From NCBI GenBank assembly GCA_029964075.1, contig CM057136.1, forward strand, positions 2,542,001 to 2,606,000: a DNA stretch of 64,000 nt. The letters are read 5' to 3'. Numbering within the stretch: the stretch's first letter is position 1; each line of letters begins with the position of its first letter. The notes under the pieces are model-generated. The model was not told where the DNA came from, searched no databases, and saw only the letters and a program-made list of their open reading frames with translations. The DNA comes from Patiria pectinifera (Eukaryota > Echinodermata > Asteroidea > Valvatida > Asterinidae). This document shows, in pieces, positions 43,763 through 53,479 of the stretch. The position numbers and the translations under genes are program-made.

Positions 43763-44959
43763 CAGTGTTGGAGCAGGGGCTTTGACCCTCAAGGCCAAGG
43801 CCAAGGCCAAGGCTTTGACCCTCAAGGCCAAGGCCAAGGCTAAGGCTTTGACCCTCAAGCCTCGAGGCCAAGGCCAAGGCTTAACCCTCAAGGCCAAGGC
43901 CAAGGCCAAGGCCCTGTTTTATGAAATGACCACTAATATAGAACTAATTACAGTCACGAGTGACACATTATCACGCAAGGGCGCATCCAGAACACAATTT
44001 GCGGGGGGGGCCAAAGAAATTTCCCCCCAAAAAAGTGGGTAAACAAATTACCCGCTTAAGGGCCCCGAAATTTTTTTGGATTCGAGATGCTCTGTGGTGC
44101 GATTTGAGGCAATTTCTGACCATTTTAACCGATGTTTTTTTGAGGAAAAGATGGTGGTGTACTAATTGCCTGCCTTTATTACGACGTCACATAAAAAAAA
44201 TGGTTTCTTTTTTGGGGGGGGGGGCATGGCCCCTTTTGGCCCCCCTGGATCCGCCCTTATTATCACGAAGTGCTCGTTACGAAGAACAACATTTCTTTAA
44301 TTGCAATCAACATGCTCGCATAGGCCTACACCGTTTTATGACTGCACTGTATCTATTAAAGTATAAGTTCAGGTCTTCAATATGGTTTAACTAAACAAAA
44401 TAATGATTTACTTCTATATTGACACACAATTATCCCAAGTGTAACAAAGGGGGATTAAAGAAACTGATTTGGGAAATTTTTATTTGCTGGCCCAACATGG
44501 TCAGAAATATCAGCATTATCTAAAACAGATACATGCAAATCTTTAGCACTTATCGGGGAGACATATACAACCAATCAGATCTATTCCATAGTTATGCAAT
44601 TAAAGTGATCATCTCATTAGCCCCACAAGTGTACGGAATATTTTTGCAGCAAATCTACTACAATGGTAACAAAATGTGATGCTACAAAAGTGGAAGTGTG
44701 CCCAACAGACAAATCTATAGGGTGCTTCCCTCCTCCATGGTTATACGATTAAAATGGTAACAGCAAAATTTCGAACAGATTTATCTGGAAAATGCAAAAA
44801 TCTATGGGCCTTGAAGAGCTTTGACTCAAAATTGCAAGGCCCTGAACCCTCAAGGCCAAGGCTTTTGCCCTCAAGCCTCGAGGCCAAGGCCAAGGCCCTA
44901 AAATCCAGCCTTAAGGCAGCCTTAAGGCCAAGGCCCAGCATCAAGGCACTACATCACTG
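43763..44959. mobile_element. Non-autonomous hAT element with 8-bp target duplication
   Basis: The ends are CAGTGTTGGAGCAGGG at the left and, inverted, CAGTGATGTAGTGCC at the right. The flanks are ATATCTAC on both sides (43755-43762 and 44960-44967). CAGTG termini and an 8-bp duplication are diagnostic for hAT elements. Both sub-terminal regions carry AAGGCC-unit tandem repeats (43780-43915 and 44835-44940) in the same, not inverted, orientation. There is no transposase. It is absent from the matching place in arm 1 and contains a second insertion at 43976-44259. Confidence 0.88.
43976..44259. mobile_element. GGATCC-family MITE nested in the hAT element
   Basis: The ends are CAAGGGCGCATCCAG and GGATCCGCCCTTA, flanked by TTATCACG on both sides (43968-43975 and 44260-44267). 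The 8-bp target duplication and CAAGGG ends suggest that this family is itself moved by hAT-type machinery. Interior blocks match copies at 8641, 18315 and 53211. Confidence 0.85.
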
Positions 44960-45941
44960 ATATCTACCAAGTTTGGTGCTTTGGACCAGTTGGGTCACGA
45001 TCTTGTCAAAAATTGGTATGAGCCTTCTGACTAATAGAAATGTTTCAAGGTATCAAAATATCAAAAGTCGTTTTGCTGACTATTGTTACGACATAATTAG
45101 TAGCGTCTCCAGCTTTTGATGTGAGGGGGCAACCGCACATCCACAGCAAAATGTAGACATGATTTCTTTTCTTCCGACACTTGGCCTCCGTAAAATCAAA
45201 ACGCGGGGGGAGGACCATCTTCCAAATGTGGGCGCTCTTCAAAACCATTATTATACATACTGGAAAATAAATTATGTGCCGATTTTCACGGCACATTGCA
45301 TTGCCTTTTTTTTAGCTGGTTTTCTTTTTTTGGGGTTGATGTCAGAACTCTCTTATCATTTATGGAAATACTTACTGAGCAAAATATCTTTCAAAACTCA
45401 TCCGGGGTGGGGCTAGGTGCCCCTGCCCCCCCCCCCCCTGGATATGCCACGGGACATAATGAATCCATTCGAATGTCTACAACCTGAACACACCATTCTT
45501 CTTTTTTGAACAGTTCCCTGGTAACAAGGACAGGAACACCCTGGTAACTACTCGCTTGCCGTTTGCCTTGCGCACCAGAATCCTGCGCATTTACCCCACT
45601 GCATGGAAAGGGAGCTGCAGCATGAGGTTTGAAGTGATTGGCTGCTATTAAGTCAGACTCATTACATTGCCGACGAGTGAGTCAAGTGATTACAACGTCA
45701 AAAGGTATAGCTCTGTCGTAGACCAAAACGAAAATATTCTGCGCGTGTGGACGCTCTGCCGATCTAGTCTTTTTATTCTATATCTATGGATATGAGGCTG
45801 TATTGCACGGTCTGCGTATTGCGCTATTCTAAGATGCGAGCGACATTCCAGCTGCATGCGCTAAACCGCTAAACGGTTCGTGTAGAGCAATGGTCCAACT
45901 GTACTGCGCGTCAAGTTTGCTTGAAGATAAATTCGTTATCA

Positions 45942-46067
45942 CACTCGCGCTCGTGGAACTCGGAAAATGTAGTGCGTCTGCGTCCCATAATACCAATCGA
46001 CCTTCGGCCTCGTGGTATGTGGGACACAGACGCACTACATTATTCCGTGTTCCACTCGCGCTCGCAG
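45942..46067. repeat. Long hairpin with ~50-bp arms
   Basis: The left arm (ACTCGCGCTCGTGGAAC, GTAGTGCGTCTGCGTCCCA) and the right arm (TGGGACACAGACGCACTAC, GTTCCACTCGCGCTCG) pair with few mismatches around a loop containing CGACCTTCGGCCTCG. It is specific to arm 2. Probably a tiny foldback MITE. Confidence 0.6.
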
Positions 46068-46570
46068 GATAACTTATAATATATATTAGAAAAGTACTGA
46101 AGCTGTTACGTCAAGGTATCTTCAAGATGCTTAAAAAAATTGGCAAAACTCTTGTAATTATTAAAATTTGAAAACTACTAAACATACTGTACGTAGCACA
46201 TGATAGATGGCTTTGTATATATACGTGTCAAATGAGCTGCAGCTATATCCCTTTAGAATTCAAACGATTCAAGTGTAGATAAGAACAACATGGACAAGGC
46301 TAATCAAAAGTCGAAATGTTTCTTATTTTCCCCCTCAATTTGTTTGCAAGAGTGTCCACCTTTTCTCAGTTTCAAAATATATTTGCTTTTAGTTTTTTTG
46401 GGTTTTTTTAGCAGTGACAACGTCTATAAACGTTACTGGTTGAGCCGTGCAAGCACACGTTCCAAGGGCGAATCCGGGGGCCAGCAGGGCCAGGTGCCAT
46501 TACCCCGCCCCCAACTAAACCAATTTTGTTTTTGTTTTCAAAATGCTTGGCCGTTTTTTAAAAAAATCCG

Positions 46571-47060
46571 TTGTCGATGTCAAACATCATTCCTGTTCCA
46601 AACTCAGGCGACCTCTCAAATACGGACAATTACCACGAAATCAGTGTCACCTGCGACATTGCCAAACTGTACAATCGCATGATTCTTAACAGGTTAAAAA
46701 GTGCCAAAGAACCAAAAATCTGTGTGAATCAAAATGGTTTCAGGGAAAGGAGGTCCAGCAATACTAGCTTTAAGGAGGATCGTTGAGAAGCGAAGAAGAA
46801 CAATCTCCCTGCCTTCTTGACCTTCATAGATTTCAAGAACAAGGCGTTTGAGTCAATTCATCGAGGCAAAATGATGGGAATCCTTAAGGCTTATGGAGTT
46901 CCTCCCAGACCTCAAAGGGCCATAAAATCAATGCATACTAACACCAGATTACGCCTGATGGTGAAACAACTGAATTCAATATGTCAGTAGGTCATCACTC
47001 TGGCTCTATTCCTGTTTATAATCGTACTTGATATGCTCTTCGGAAGGCAACAAGTGGTAG
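46571..47060 (+). pseudogene. Degenerate RTE-like LINE reverse transcriptase relic
   Basis: Across two frames the plus strand reads IPVPNSGDLSNTDNYHEISV, then KLYNRMILNRLKSA and NQNGFRERRSS. After a frameshift near 46784 it reads KKNNLPAFLTFIDFKNKAFE, SIHRGKMMGILKAYGVP and LALFLFIIVLDMLF. These match, in order, the fingers and the first catalytic block (FIDFKKAFDSIH-type) of a LINE reverse transcriptase, probably RTE-like. The YADD block is missing. Several stops and a frameshift make it dead. It occurs only in arm 2. Confidence 0.75.
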
Positions 47061-48385
47061 AAATGCAGAGCTTGGGTTTACCACATTCGTTCTAGAGTTG
47101 TACTTGAAATTGAATATAATGATCTTAAGGACATTTATCTTGTTATCATTCCCCATTTTTATCAAAAAGTGTACTTCATTACTCTTGTATAAAAGCGAAA
47201 TACAATTTTGCTTTTCAAGTTACTGCTTCGACTGTTTTGGCCAACATAACACACACAAAAAGTGACCAGAGTTTGAATTGATGGCATGGTATCTTTGTAA
47301 TTCCTTTTTTTTCCTACCCCAAATTATGAAATGTATCCCCGCTCCCATAAGAGAGAGTTTTCCAAATTAATTTTTATGTTCCTGTACTGCAAAAAGTCTC
47401 GATATATGACTCTTAATTAATTCCCATGTCCAGTGGTCATAAAGTTATCTCCTTTAAATCTCTTATGTACGCACCTGAGAATACAATAAAAAAGACCATA
47501 AGGTAACAAGAAGGTTATTCAATCTGGATCCAATTATCTCACCCCAAAATCTCACCAGTATTGTAAAAACATCATAATCTTCTGTGAAGTTTAAAAAAAT
47601 TCGGCGAACCAGACCGCGTGGCGAGCGAAAAAAAGGCCTCGTCCCACTGACTAAAAGACTCCTCCGCAGTTTTAAATTGTCCAATTTTCCAATGAGCTTT
47701 AGAGGCAGCAGTTGCCCATGCTACATTGATGCCGGCAAAAGAAATCGGTTGGATGAAAACTGATTGTTAACAGGAACTTAAGTTTTTTTCAGATTTGTTT
47801 AGAATCTTAGTGGCTTAAATATTAATAATATAAAATGACATGTTTTTACATTTTGTAGTATCCTTTTTCATGAAGCAAATTGTGAAAAGGGTATTTTGGA
47901 AGACCAGCTAGAATATGGATTTTTTTTAATCAAAATTCAATTATTTAAAGGGAGACTTTTGGCCGGTTGCGCTCTTTTGGGCTCTAAAAACGCACTTCTC
48001 ACGAAATAATAATCATTGGAAAGATTAATGACAAGTGGAATATAAACGTGCACACAACTATAATGACGGTTTCATTTGTGTGTTGAAATTCAATGGCTAT
48101 TTTTCACTGCTAGAAATACATAAAGGGGAGGCAAAAATCGCTAACGCGCAAAAAAAGTAAACAAACGGGTGTTTTCAACTCTTCTCTGTAAATTTCAGAC
48201 ACTGCGGATGGAAGTACACCTGAAACTTTGATAATAATTACTTCAAGCGTCCCAAACTATTTTACTTGTTGAAGTATACTGAACGCAATAAGAGGGCGCT
48301 ATTTGAAGTGGGTAAATTTGAGTCAATACAAAAGAGTTTACCCATTCAAAATTACTTCGTAAACCCATGGAATGAATATTATTCA

Positions 48386-49329
48386 GTATGCACTGCCGAC
48401 AATTTTGTTCTACAGCACTATATAAAATTCTAATAAATATTGCATGAAACTTTTCAAATATCCAATATACCTTACTTAATTATCTTAGCAAATCTGGTAT
48501 ACACTATTTTCTTATTAGAAATGAGCATTATTATATATACATGTGGATTATTACTCTTTATTAATTGTCCTTTCCCACATCCACGGTTAAGCATGTATCT
48601 CAGTAACTGGTGGAAATAGATTTTAAAAAATGTAACTGTAAATATTCCTTAGCAAATTGTTTTTCTTCTTTTTTCCATTTTTCCCCTTTTCTTTAACGTT
48701 TGAAGTGGTTAAAGGTAATCGACACCATTTGCAAACATTCAAACATAAAACATAAAAAACATCCTGTGAAATAATTTCCGCCCAGTATTCTGTCTTTTTC
48801 CAGGCAAAGAAAATAACCATCATTACCTCACGATGGTTAGGTTAAACCTTCAAACAGTCAACAAAAACATGTTTTGCGTGAGAAAAAAAATAAGAATGCA
48901 TTGTTACAGGTTTCTCAAAAGTATGACATCTACTGCGCATTATTTCGATATTTTCTTAGTTTTTTATTAATAACTTGTTTCAGATTTGTTTATTGTTTAT
49001 TGAAATGGGAAATATAAAAACAATTTCTGCAAATGGTGACCATTACCTTAAAGCCAATTAAATTAATTGATTTTAGTCAAAGACATGATGGAGAAAGTTT
49101 GGCATATCACGACACAAGCCTTTTCTTCCACGTCTCTTTTCTGTGTTAAATTTACATTTATTCAATAAAAGCACTTTAGAGAGCATGTGTAAGCGTGCAC
49201 CTGCTGTTTTGTGTTGTTTCTAGATATCATTTATTACTGTCAGTGATATTTTAAAGTGTCTCTTGGCCTTACGTGTATCTTTCAAGGCTACATTCGTGCT
49301 GGTCCCAGAGGGCAAGCCTAGTGTGCTCC
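48386..49329. other. Unannotated AT-rich stretch
   Basis: No gene or clear repeat was recognised. The open frame at 48623-48823 (minus) is a composition effect. Confidence 0.4.
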
Positions 49330-49625
49330 AAATCACGCACCCACTGACCAGACCTGACATGACATGACATGACTTAACCTGACCTGACTGTCCTGACTTG
49401 ACCTGATCTGATTGACCTGACCTGACCTGACCTGACCTTACCTACCCACTGACATGACTGACTGTCTCTTAAATCAAGACTTGAATAAACCCGACCCGAC
49501 CCGACTTAAACAGACCTCACTGACCTGACCTGACCTGACCTAATTTGACCTGACCTGACCTGACCTGACCTGACCCGACCTGACCTGACCTAACTGACTT
49601 GACCTAACTGACCTGACTGAGAGTC
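49330..49625. repeat. Degenerate TGACC/TGACT pentanucleotide microsatellite
   Basis: There are dozens of TGACC, TGACT and TGACA units with two interruptions of a longer unit containing GACTGTCTCTTAAA and GAGTCTCTTAAAA. The minus-strand open frame over it is an artefact of the repeat. Confidence 0.9.
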
Positions 49626-50131
49626 TCTTAAAATTTAGACTTAGCCGTATACCGTGGCCCCCGAAGAAATGACCGTGTTTACTCTTTAGATTCCTCAGAC
49701 CAAGTTGGTCTGAGACCACCTTTACTAGAAGTGTGTTCTCTCTCTTTCGTGGTTTGTTAAAAACTAACTTGAGCTCATAGTTAACAAGTAAATCAGAAAC
49801 CCCAAAAAGCTGGCAGAACAATTAAAAGCAACTTTTGGTAAGATCCCGAAGAAGAAGAAAAAAAGTTTTCCCATTAAACTCTTACTGGTTTAAGATGAAA
49901 TGAAAACAATGTTTTCTAAAAAATAATTAGTTTCTCTCTCGATGTCACGGGCAAACACGTCTGAACTGGTGGCCAAGTCTTAGAAATACAAAATCTTTGC
50001 CAAAACAAACTTAAAACCTCCTGGAAACACATAATTCCTTTCAAAAAAAGTATAGATGCAAATAATTATGTTTACACTTAAAAGTTAAAACTTCTCGCCA
50101 AAAAACCACTAAAACACCACTACGAGCACAT
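49626..50131. other. Unannotated stretch
   Basis: No gene was recognised. AT-rich with short A-runs. Confidence 0.4.
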
Positions 50132-50225
50132 AATGGAGTACCGAAGTGACTAAGTCACGCGCACAAAATGTGTGTGAAAGACATTAACACGTGATTCAGA
50201 CCACGTCACACCTCGGTACTCCATT
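50132..50225. mobile_element. 94-bp MITE with AATGGAGTACCGAAGTGAC ends
   Basis: The left AATGGAGTACCGAAGTGAC and the right GTCACACCTCGGTACTCCATT are inverted repeats with two or three mismatches. It is too short to code for anything. Confidence 0.6.
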
Positions 50226-50514
50226 CCTTTGTCCCCCGTCGAACGTACTTAAAATAAGCGTACAATCATTTCCTAATCTCATGCATATGCATACGCATAG
50301 CAAGTCGCCACAGACACCACAGCGCTAGGGGCGCTATCACCAAAACAGTTACATCACATCAGCATATATATCTTATTATATAGGGGAGAGAGAGGAAAGC
50401 ACAAGTCATGAATAAACACGAGGCACAGTTTTCCATTTGAATTTTCAGTTCGCACATAGCTCGACACATTCTGACATTAATGAATGAAATATTTGCAATT
50501 TATAAATACTCATC

Positions 50515-50690
50515 TGCTTATTCATATTTCGTATTGAGACCTTAGCCAATGATAAGCCCCGTGTATGTCTCCCCAATCACAATTTACGACACCTTCAATC
50601 TAGGCATATAAATATATATAGGCTTATTTTTTTGGTTTGCGTTGAGAGCTTGCCAATGATAAGGCTCCTTATCTTGCCACTCAAAATTTA
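50515..50690 (-). pseudogene. Two extra partial copies of the isovaleryl-CoA dehydrogenase exon tail
   Basis: On the minus strand GGAGCCTTATCATTGGCAAG (near 50665) and GGGGCTTATCATTGGCTAAG (near 50560) repeat the block GGAGCTTATCATTGGCAGAG of the exon at 50722-50854. Each is followed by CTC.CAA(C/T)(G/A)C-like sequence. Spacing is about 95-107 bp. The AAT.TACG(A/G)CA-type sequence following each is also shared, so the exon end and part of the 3' untranslated region were repeated in tandem and then decayed. Confidence 0.55.
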
Positions 50691-50721
50691 CCGTACATTC
50701 AAGTGATGAAGATTCATAGGA

Positions 50722-50854
50722 TTATTTGTAATCTGCATTGAGGGCTCTGCCAATGATAAGCTCCTTATCTCGCTTGTTCCCGCCCCTATCTCAGACAGCT
50801 TGGCATCTCTTAACAATCTGCATGTAGCGTAGTCATTGATGTAACCGTTTCCAC
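50722..50854 (-). pseudogene. Isovaleryl-CoA dehydrogenase-like last exon with 1-nt deletion
   Basis: A TTGTGTTTTAG acceptor precedes [19 protein letters not shown], then [12 protein letters not shown]. This is the C-terminal signature of the acyl-CoA dehydrogenase family and closest to isovaleryl-CoA dehydrogenase (mitochondrial leucine breakdown). After ATAAGGAG one base is missing. Read one frame over, the sequence continues [12 protein letters not shown] and a TAA at 50722-50724, the expected end of the enzyme. As written, the frame runs on to 50688 with unrelated residues. Within the conserved block, family-typical P, G and Y positions read A, C and S. The exon starts in phase 1, matching the donor at 51977. 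The state suggests a pseudogene; a sequencing error could explain the indel but not the substitutions. Confidence 0.75.
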
Positions 50855-51459
50855 CTAAAACACAACGAAAAAGAGGGAAAAAAAGGTCTTTTTTCAGTCC
50901 ATGGAAATTGACCCTTTTCAAATACGACAATTTTTGCACAACACCAAGCAAATTCTAGGTAGTATTCATCCAAATTCTTCCCATGCCCGAACTCTTCCCA
51001 GGTTGGTGTTAATCAAGCAAGAATGGTTAACTTCCCGCAGCGAGCCGCGATAAAATTCTCCACATTTTCAAAATATGGTCATTATTTTCTTTTACAATGG
51101 GCCAATTAGGCCAAGCTTCCATGTAATCATCACCCCTACTATACACCACAAGCCTGTAAACTCCCATTGGCCACTCCAGAGTAAGGAGTGTTGAAAGACA
51201 GAAGCCAAGATGGCGCCTAATGCCTTTTTGCAGTAATTGGAGATCTTAGTGGCCAACCCCTAAGTGCCGCCGATCTCTTTGTGTCGACCCCTCGTGCCGC
51301 CCAGAGCTCAGACAGGTTGTAAACAATCCCGGACGATGCGAATGGCCTATATCTTGTGCATATCCAGGCATGCGGGGGTTATTGACCTAGAAACACGTGT
51401 GGTGATAAAATTCTCCCGGTGGCCATTCCGCGTAAAGTTTTTGGGCTTGAAGCTCGAAG
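50855..51459. other. Intron-like stretch between the dehydrogenase-like exons, first part
   Basis: No further exon was recognised. The plus-strand open frame at 51264-51464 has no family or splice support. 51460-51895 in the same interval is a minisatellite. Confidence 0.4.
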
Positions 51460-51895
51460 GTTAAAGACTTGACTCGAGTTACTGCCTTCGATGTACTTAA
51501 TTTGATTCGAGTCACTGCCTTATAACTAAACTCAAAGAGTCACTTCTTTAGAATGAGTCAATGTGACTCATGCCACTGCCTTAGAATGACTTAGCTTGAG
51601 TCAATGCCTAAGAACTATTTAAATGTAATCACTTACTTAGAACGACTCAACTTGAGTAGCTACCTAAGAACACTAAACTTTACTCGAATTACTCCTCAGA
51701 ACTACTCAAATTCAGTAGCTGCCATTATTTCTGAACGACTCGACCCGAATTTGAGTCACTCAAGTGCCTGTTTTTGAACGACTCCACCCGACTTAAGTCA
51801 CTGTGTTCTTACAAAGCCTCAACTTGAGTCACTGCAAATAGTATGACTTGACTGGACTCGCGTCACAGTATTCACGGACTCATTACAAGAATGCT
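51460..51895. repeat. Degenerate GACTCGAGT minisatellite
   Basis: Repeats of GACTCGA/TTGAGTCACTGCC-type units of roughly 30-40 bp (GACTYGA..TGAGTCACTGCCT.A). The motif is shared with the shorter array at 29965-30115. It lies inside the presumed intron of the dehydrogenase-like gene. Confidence 0.7.
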
Positions 51896-51976
51896 GGGGT
51901 CTACTGAATGAACACACATTTTATACCCAAGGAGTCGATGATGCCAAATCGATACTTAATTAACATCTCTTCTTAC

Positions 51977-52020
51977 CTAGGCATTGAATGGCATCCAATG
52001 CCGTCTGCAGTCGCCAGAAT
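51977..52020 (-). pseudogene. Isovaleryl-CoA dehydrogenase-like penultimate exon, degraded
   Basis: The minus strand encodes QTALDAIQCL and one base before a CTAG|GTAAGA donor in phase 1. Joined to the exon at 50854 this gives [12 protein letters not shown], the conserved junction of isovaleryl-CoA dehydrogenase. Upstream of QTAL the frame is broken: a one-base shift and a short deletion are needed to reach an AIIL..AT-like stretch, and a stop appears in the current frame. The 5' boundary is therefore uncertain. No earlier exon was found before the direct duplication starts at 52958. Confidence 0.65.
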
Positions 52021-52251
52021 TATCGCTCAGTGTACCATTCATTAATATGGTAGACATTGCGTTCAAGCTTTAGAGGGCGCTACTCCTTTCCACCATTACA
52101 CTTGTCATCGTTTTACACCGTGAACATTTCCATCAAATTTTGTCATCATCTTTCTTTGACAATAGGACAGCTGAGCAAAGATACTGATTAATTTTGTATT
52201 ACTTCTGTCAAAGGATATTGAGGTGATTCATGATATATAAGAGCGTGAAAA

Positions 52252-52485
52252 TGCCGCACACGAGAGCTACGTGCTGAGCAAAAAGTCGTTCGAGGCCGTT
52301 TGCCTCGCGAGGCCAAATTTAAGAAATCAAACAGAATAAATATTTGCCTCACGGCCTTGCGAGACAGAAAATTCAACAAAAATTCACCGTACACATTGAG
52401 CTACGTGCTATGCAAACGGCTCAAACGGCTTTTTGCTCAGCGCGTAGGGTAGCTATCGTACGCGTGTGCGGCGGGCTTTAGCAGT
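52252..52485. mobile_element. MITE with CCGCACACG... inverted ends
   Basis: The left end (CCGCACACGAGAGCTACGTG, CTGAGCAAAAAGTCGTT) and the right end (AACGGCTTTTTGCTCAG, GTACGCGTGTGCGGCGGGC) are inverted. An inner pair around GCCTCGCGAGGC/CACGGCCTTGCGAG is also present. Length is about 234 bp. Confidence 0.6.
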
Positions 52486-52957
52486 AAGCACAGTAAAAGC
52501 ATGCTTAAAACCCCTCCAGGATGGTATAGTTTTTCGATACCTAACCGGAGTCACGGTCTCACTTCTCCGGCGTGCTAGCTTCTCCGGGTGGATTCGGCGG
52601 ATAATTGAGCACATTACAGTGCACGTTACATGAGCAAGCTACATGCTCAAGTGTCCACTGTGCTTATTTTTCCTCAGTCGGGCTGTGTTCTGAAGTCTAC
52701 CAAGTATATTAATAACACAGTGATGGACACCCAAGAATGTGTTATGTAACACTTCCTGTGGGTCAAGTCATTCCATGGTCTTGCAAGCATTCTGATTTGT
52801 GTTCCCAGTGTCATGTGTGTGTGTTCATGAGGGAATAAATACTAAGAAAAAACTCCTTGCTTGTTCGTGGTCTTCTTTGGTTATTTGGAGTTGCGCACGC
52901 CACGAAAATTCTGGATTCGACTGGTACCCTGTAAATAACGTATACATACACATATCC
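52486..52957. other. Unannotated stretch before copy B
   Basis: Part of it (52550-52590: GTCACGGTCTCACTTCTCCG, GTGCTAGCTTCTCCG) is an inverted relative of a block inside the direct duplication near 18160-18200 and 53075-53110. No gene was recognised. Confidence 0.45.
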
Positions 52958-53210
52958 CAAGATCTTACGTGCACCAGTACAACACCAGACTCAGCACACA
53001 AATACAATTGGCGAAAATGTACACTACTGCGCAATTTTTCGCGTGCGTGTTGAAGCGAAATTTCCCTTTCGGAGAAGCTAGCACGCTGGAGAAGTGAGAC
53101 CGTGACACCTGTTCACCGGTTTTCACTGAGGACGCATGCGCACAATAATTTATACGGAAAGCCCAGTGTGATCAACCGAGCGTATCCATGAACAACGAGC
53201 ACGTACACTG

Positions 53211-53479
53211 CAAGGCCGGATCCAGAACACATTTTTTTTTAGGGGGGGGGGACAAAAAAAAAATTGGTTCGGCCCCCAAAGAGTGGGTCAAAACAAATAC
53301 GGCGTGGGCCGCGTATAAGGGCCCCTAACTATGGGGGATTCTAGATGCTCTGTGGTGCGATCTGAGGCAATTTCTGACCACTTTAACACGCTAATGGTTG
53401 TGTACGCAGTGCCTGCCTTTATTGCGACGTCACTAAAAAAAATGGGTTCATGGGGGGGGGGGGAGGAGATCCGCCCTTG
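53211..53479. mobile_element. GGATCC-family MITE, copy B
   Basis: The left end is CAAGGCCGGATCCAGAACA and the right end is GATCCGCCCTTG. It sits at the same place as the copy at 18315-18588 in copy A. Confidence 0.7.

Larger units (their letters stand above)
42757..45001. mobile_element. Palindromic foldback, copy in arm 2, split by a hAT insertion
   Basis: It starts ATCGTGACCGACTGG and ends GTTGGGTCACGAT. Removing 43763-44959 and one target duplication leaves about 1.04 kb, the length of the arm 1 copy at 13883-14938. The first half and the second half pair as in arm 1. Confidence 0.75.
41450..48385. repeat. Large inverted duplication, arm 2
   Basis: This is the inverted partner of 10990-16905. 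It begins inside a MITE whose complete copy is in arm 1 and ends near 48380 beside a block with AATATTCATTCCATGGGTTT. Arm-specific content: a hAT insertion (43763-44959), a hairpin (45942-46067), a LINE relic (46571-47060) and about 0.7 kb of unmatched sequence (47060-47860). Confidence 0.8.

Noticed and set aside
49540-49821. 93-codon minus-strand frame
   Set aside because: Its C-terminal part is the translation of the TGACC microsatellite.
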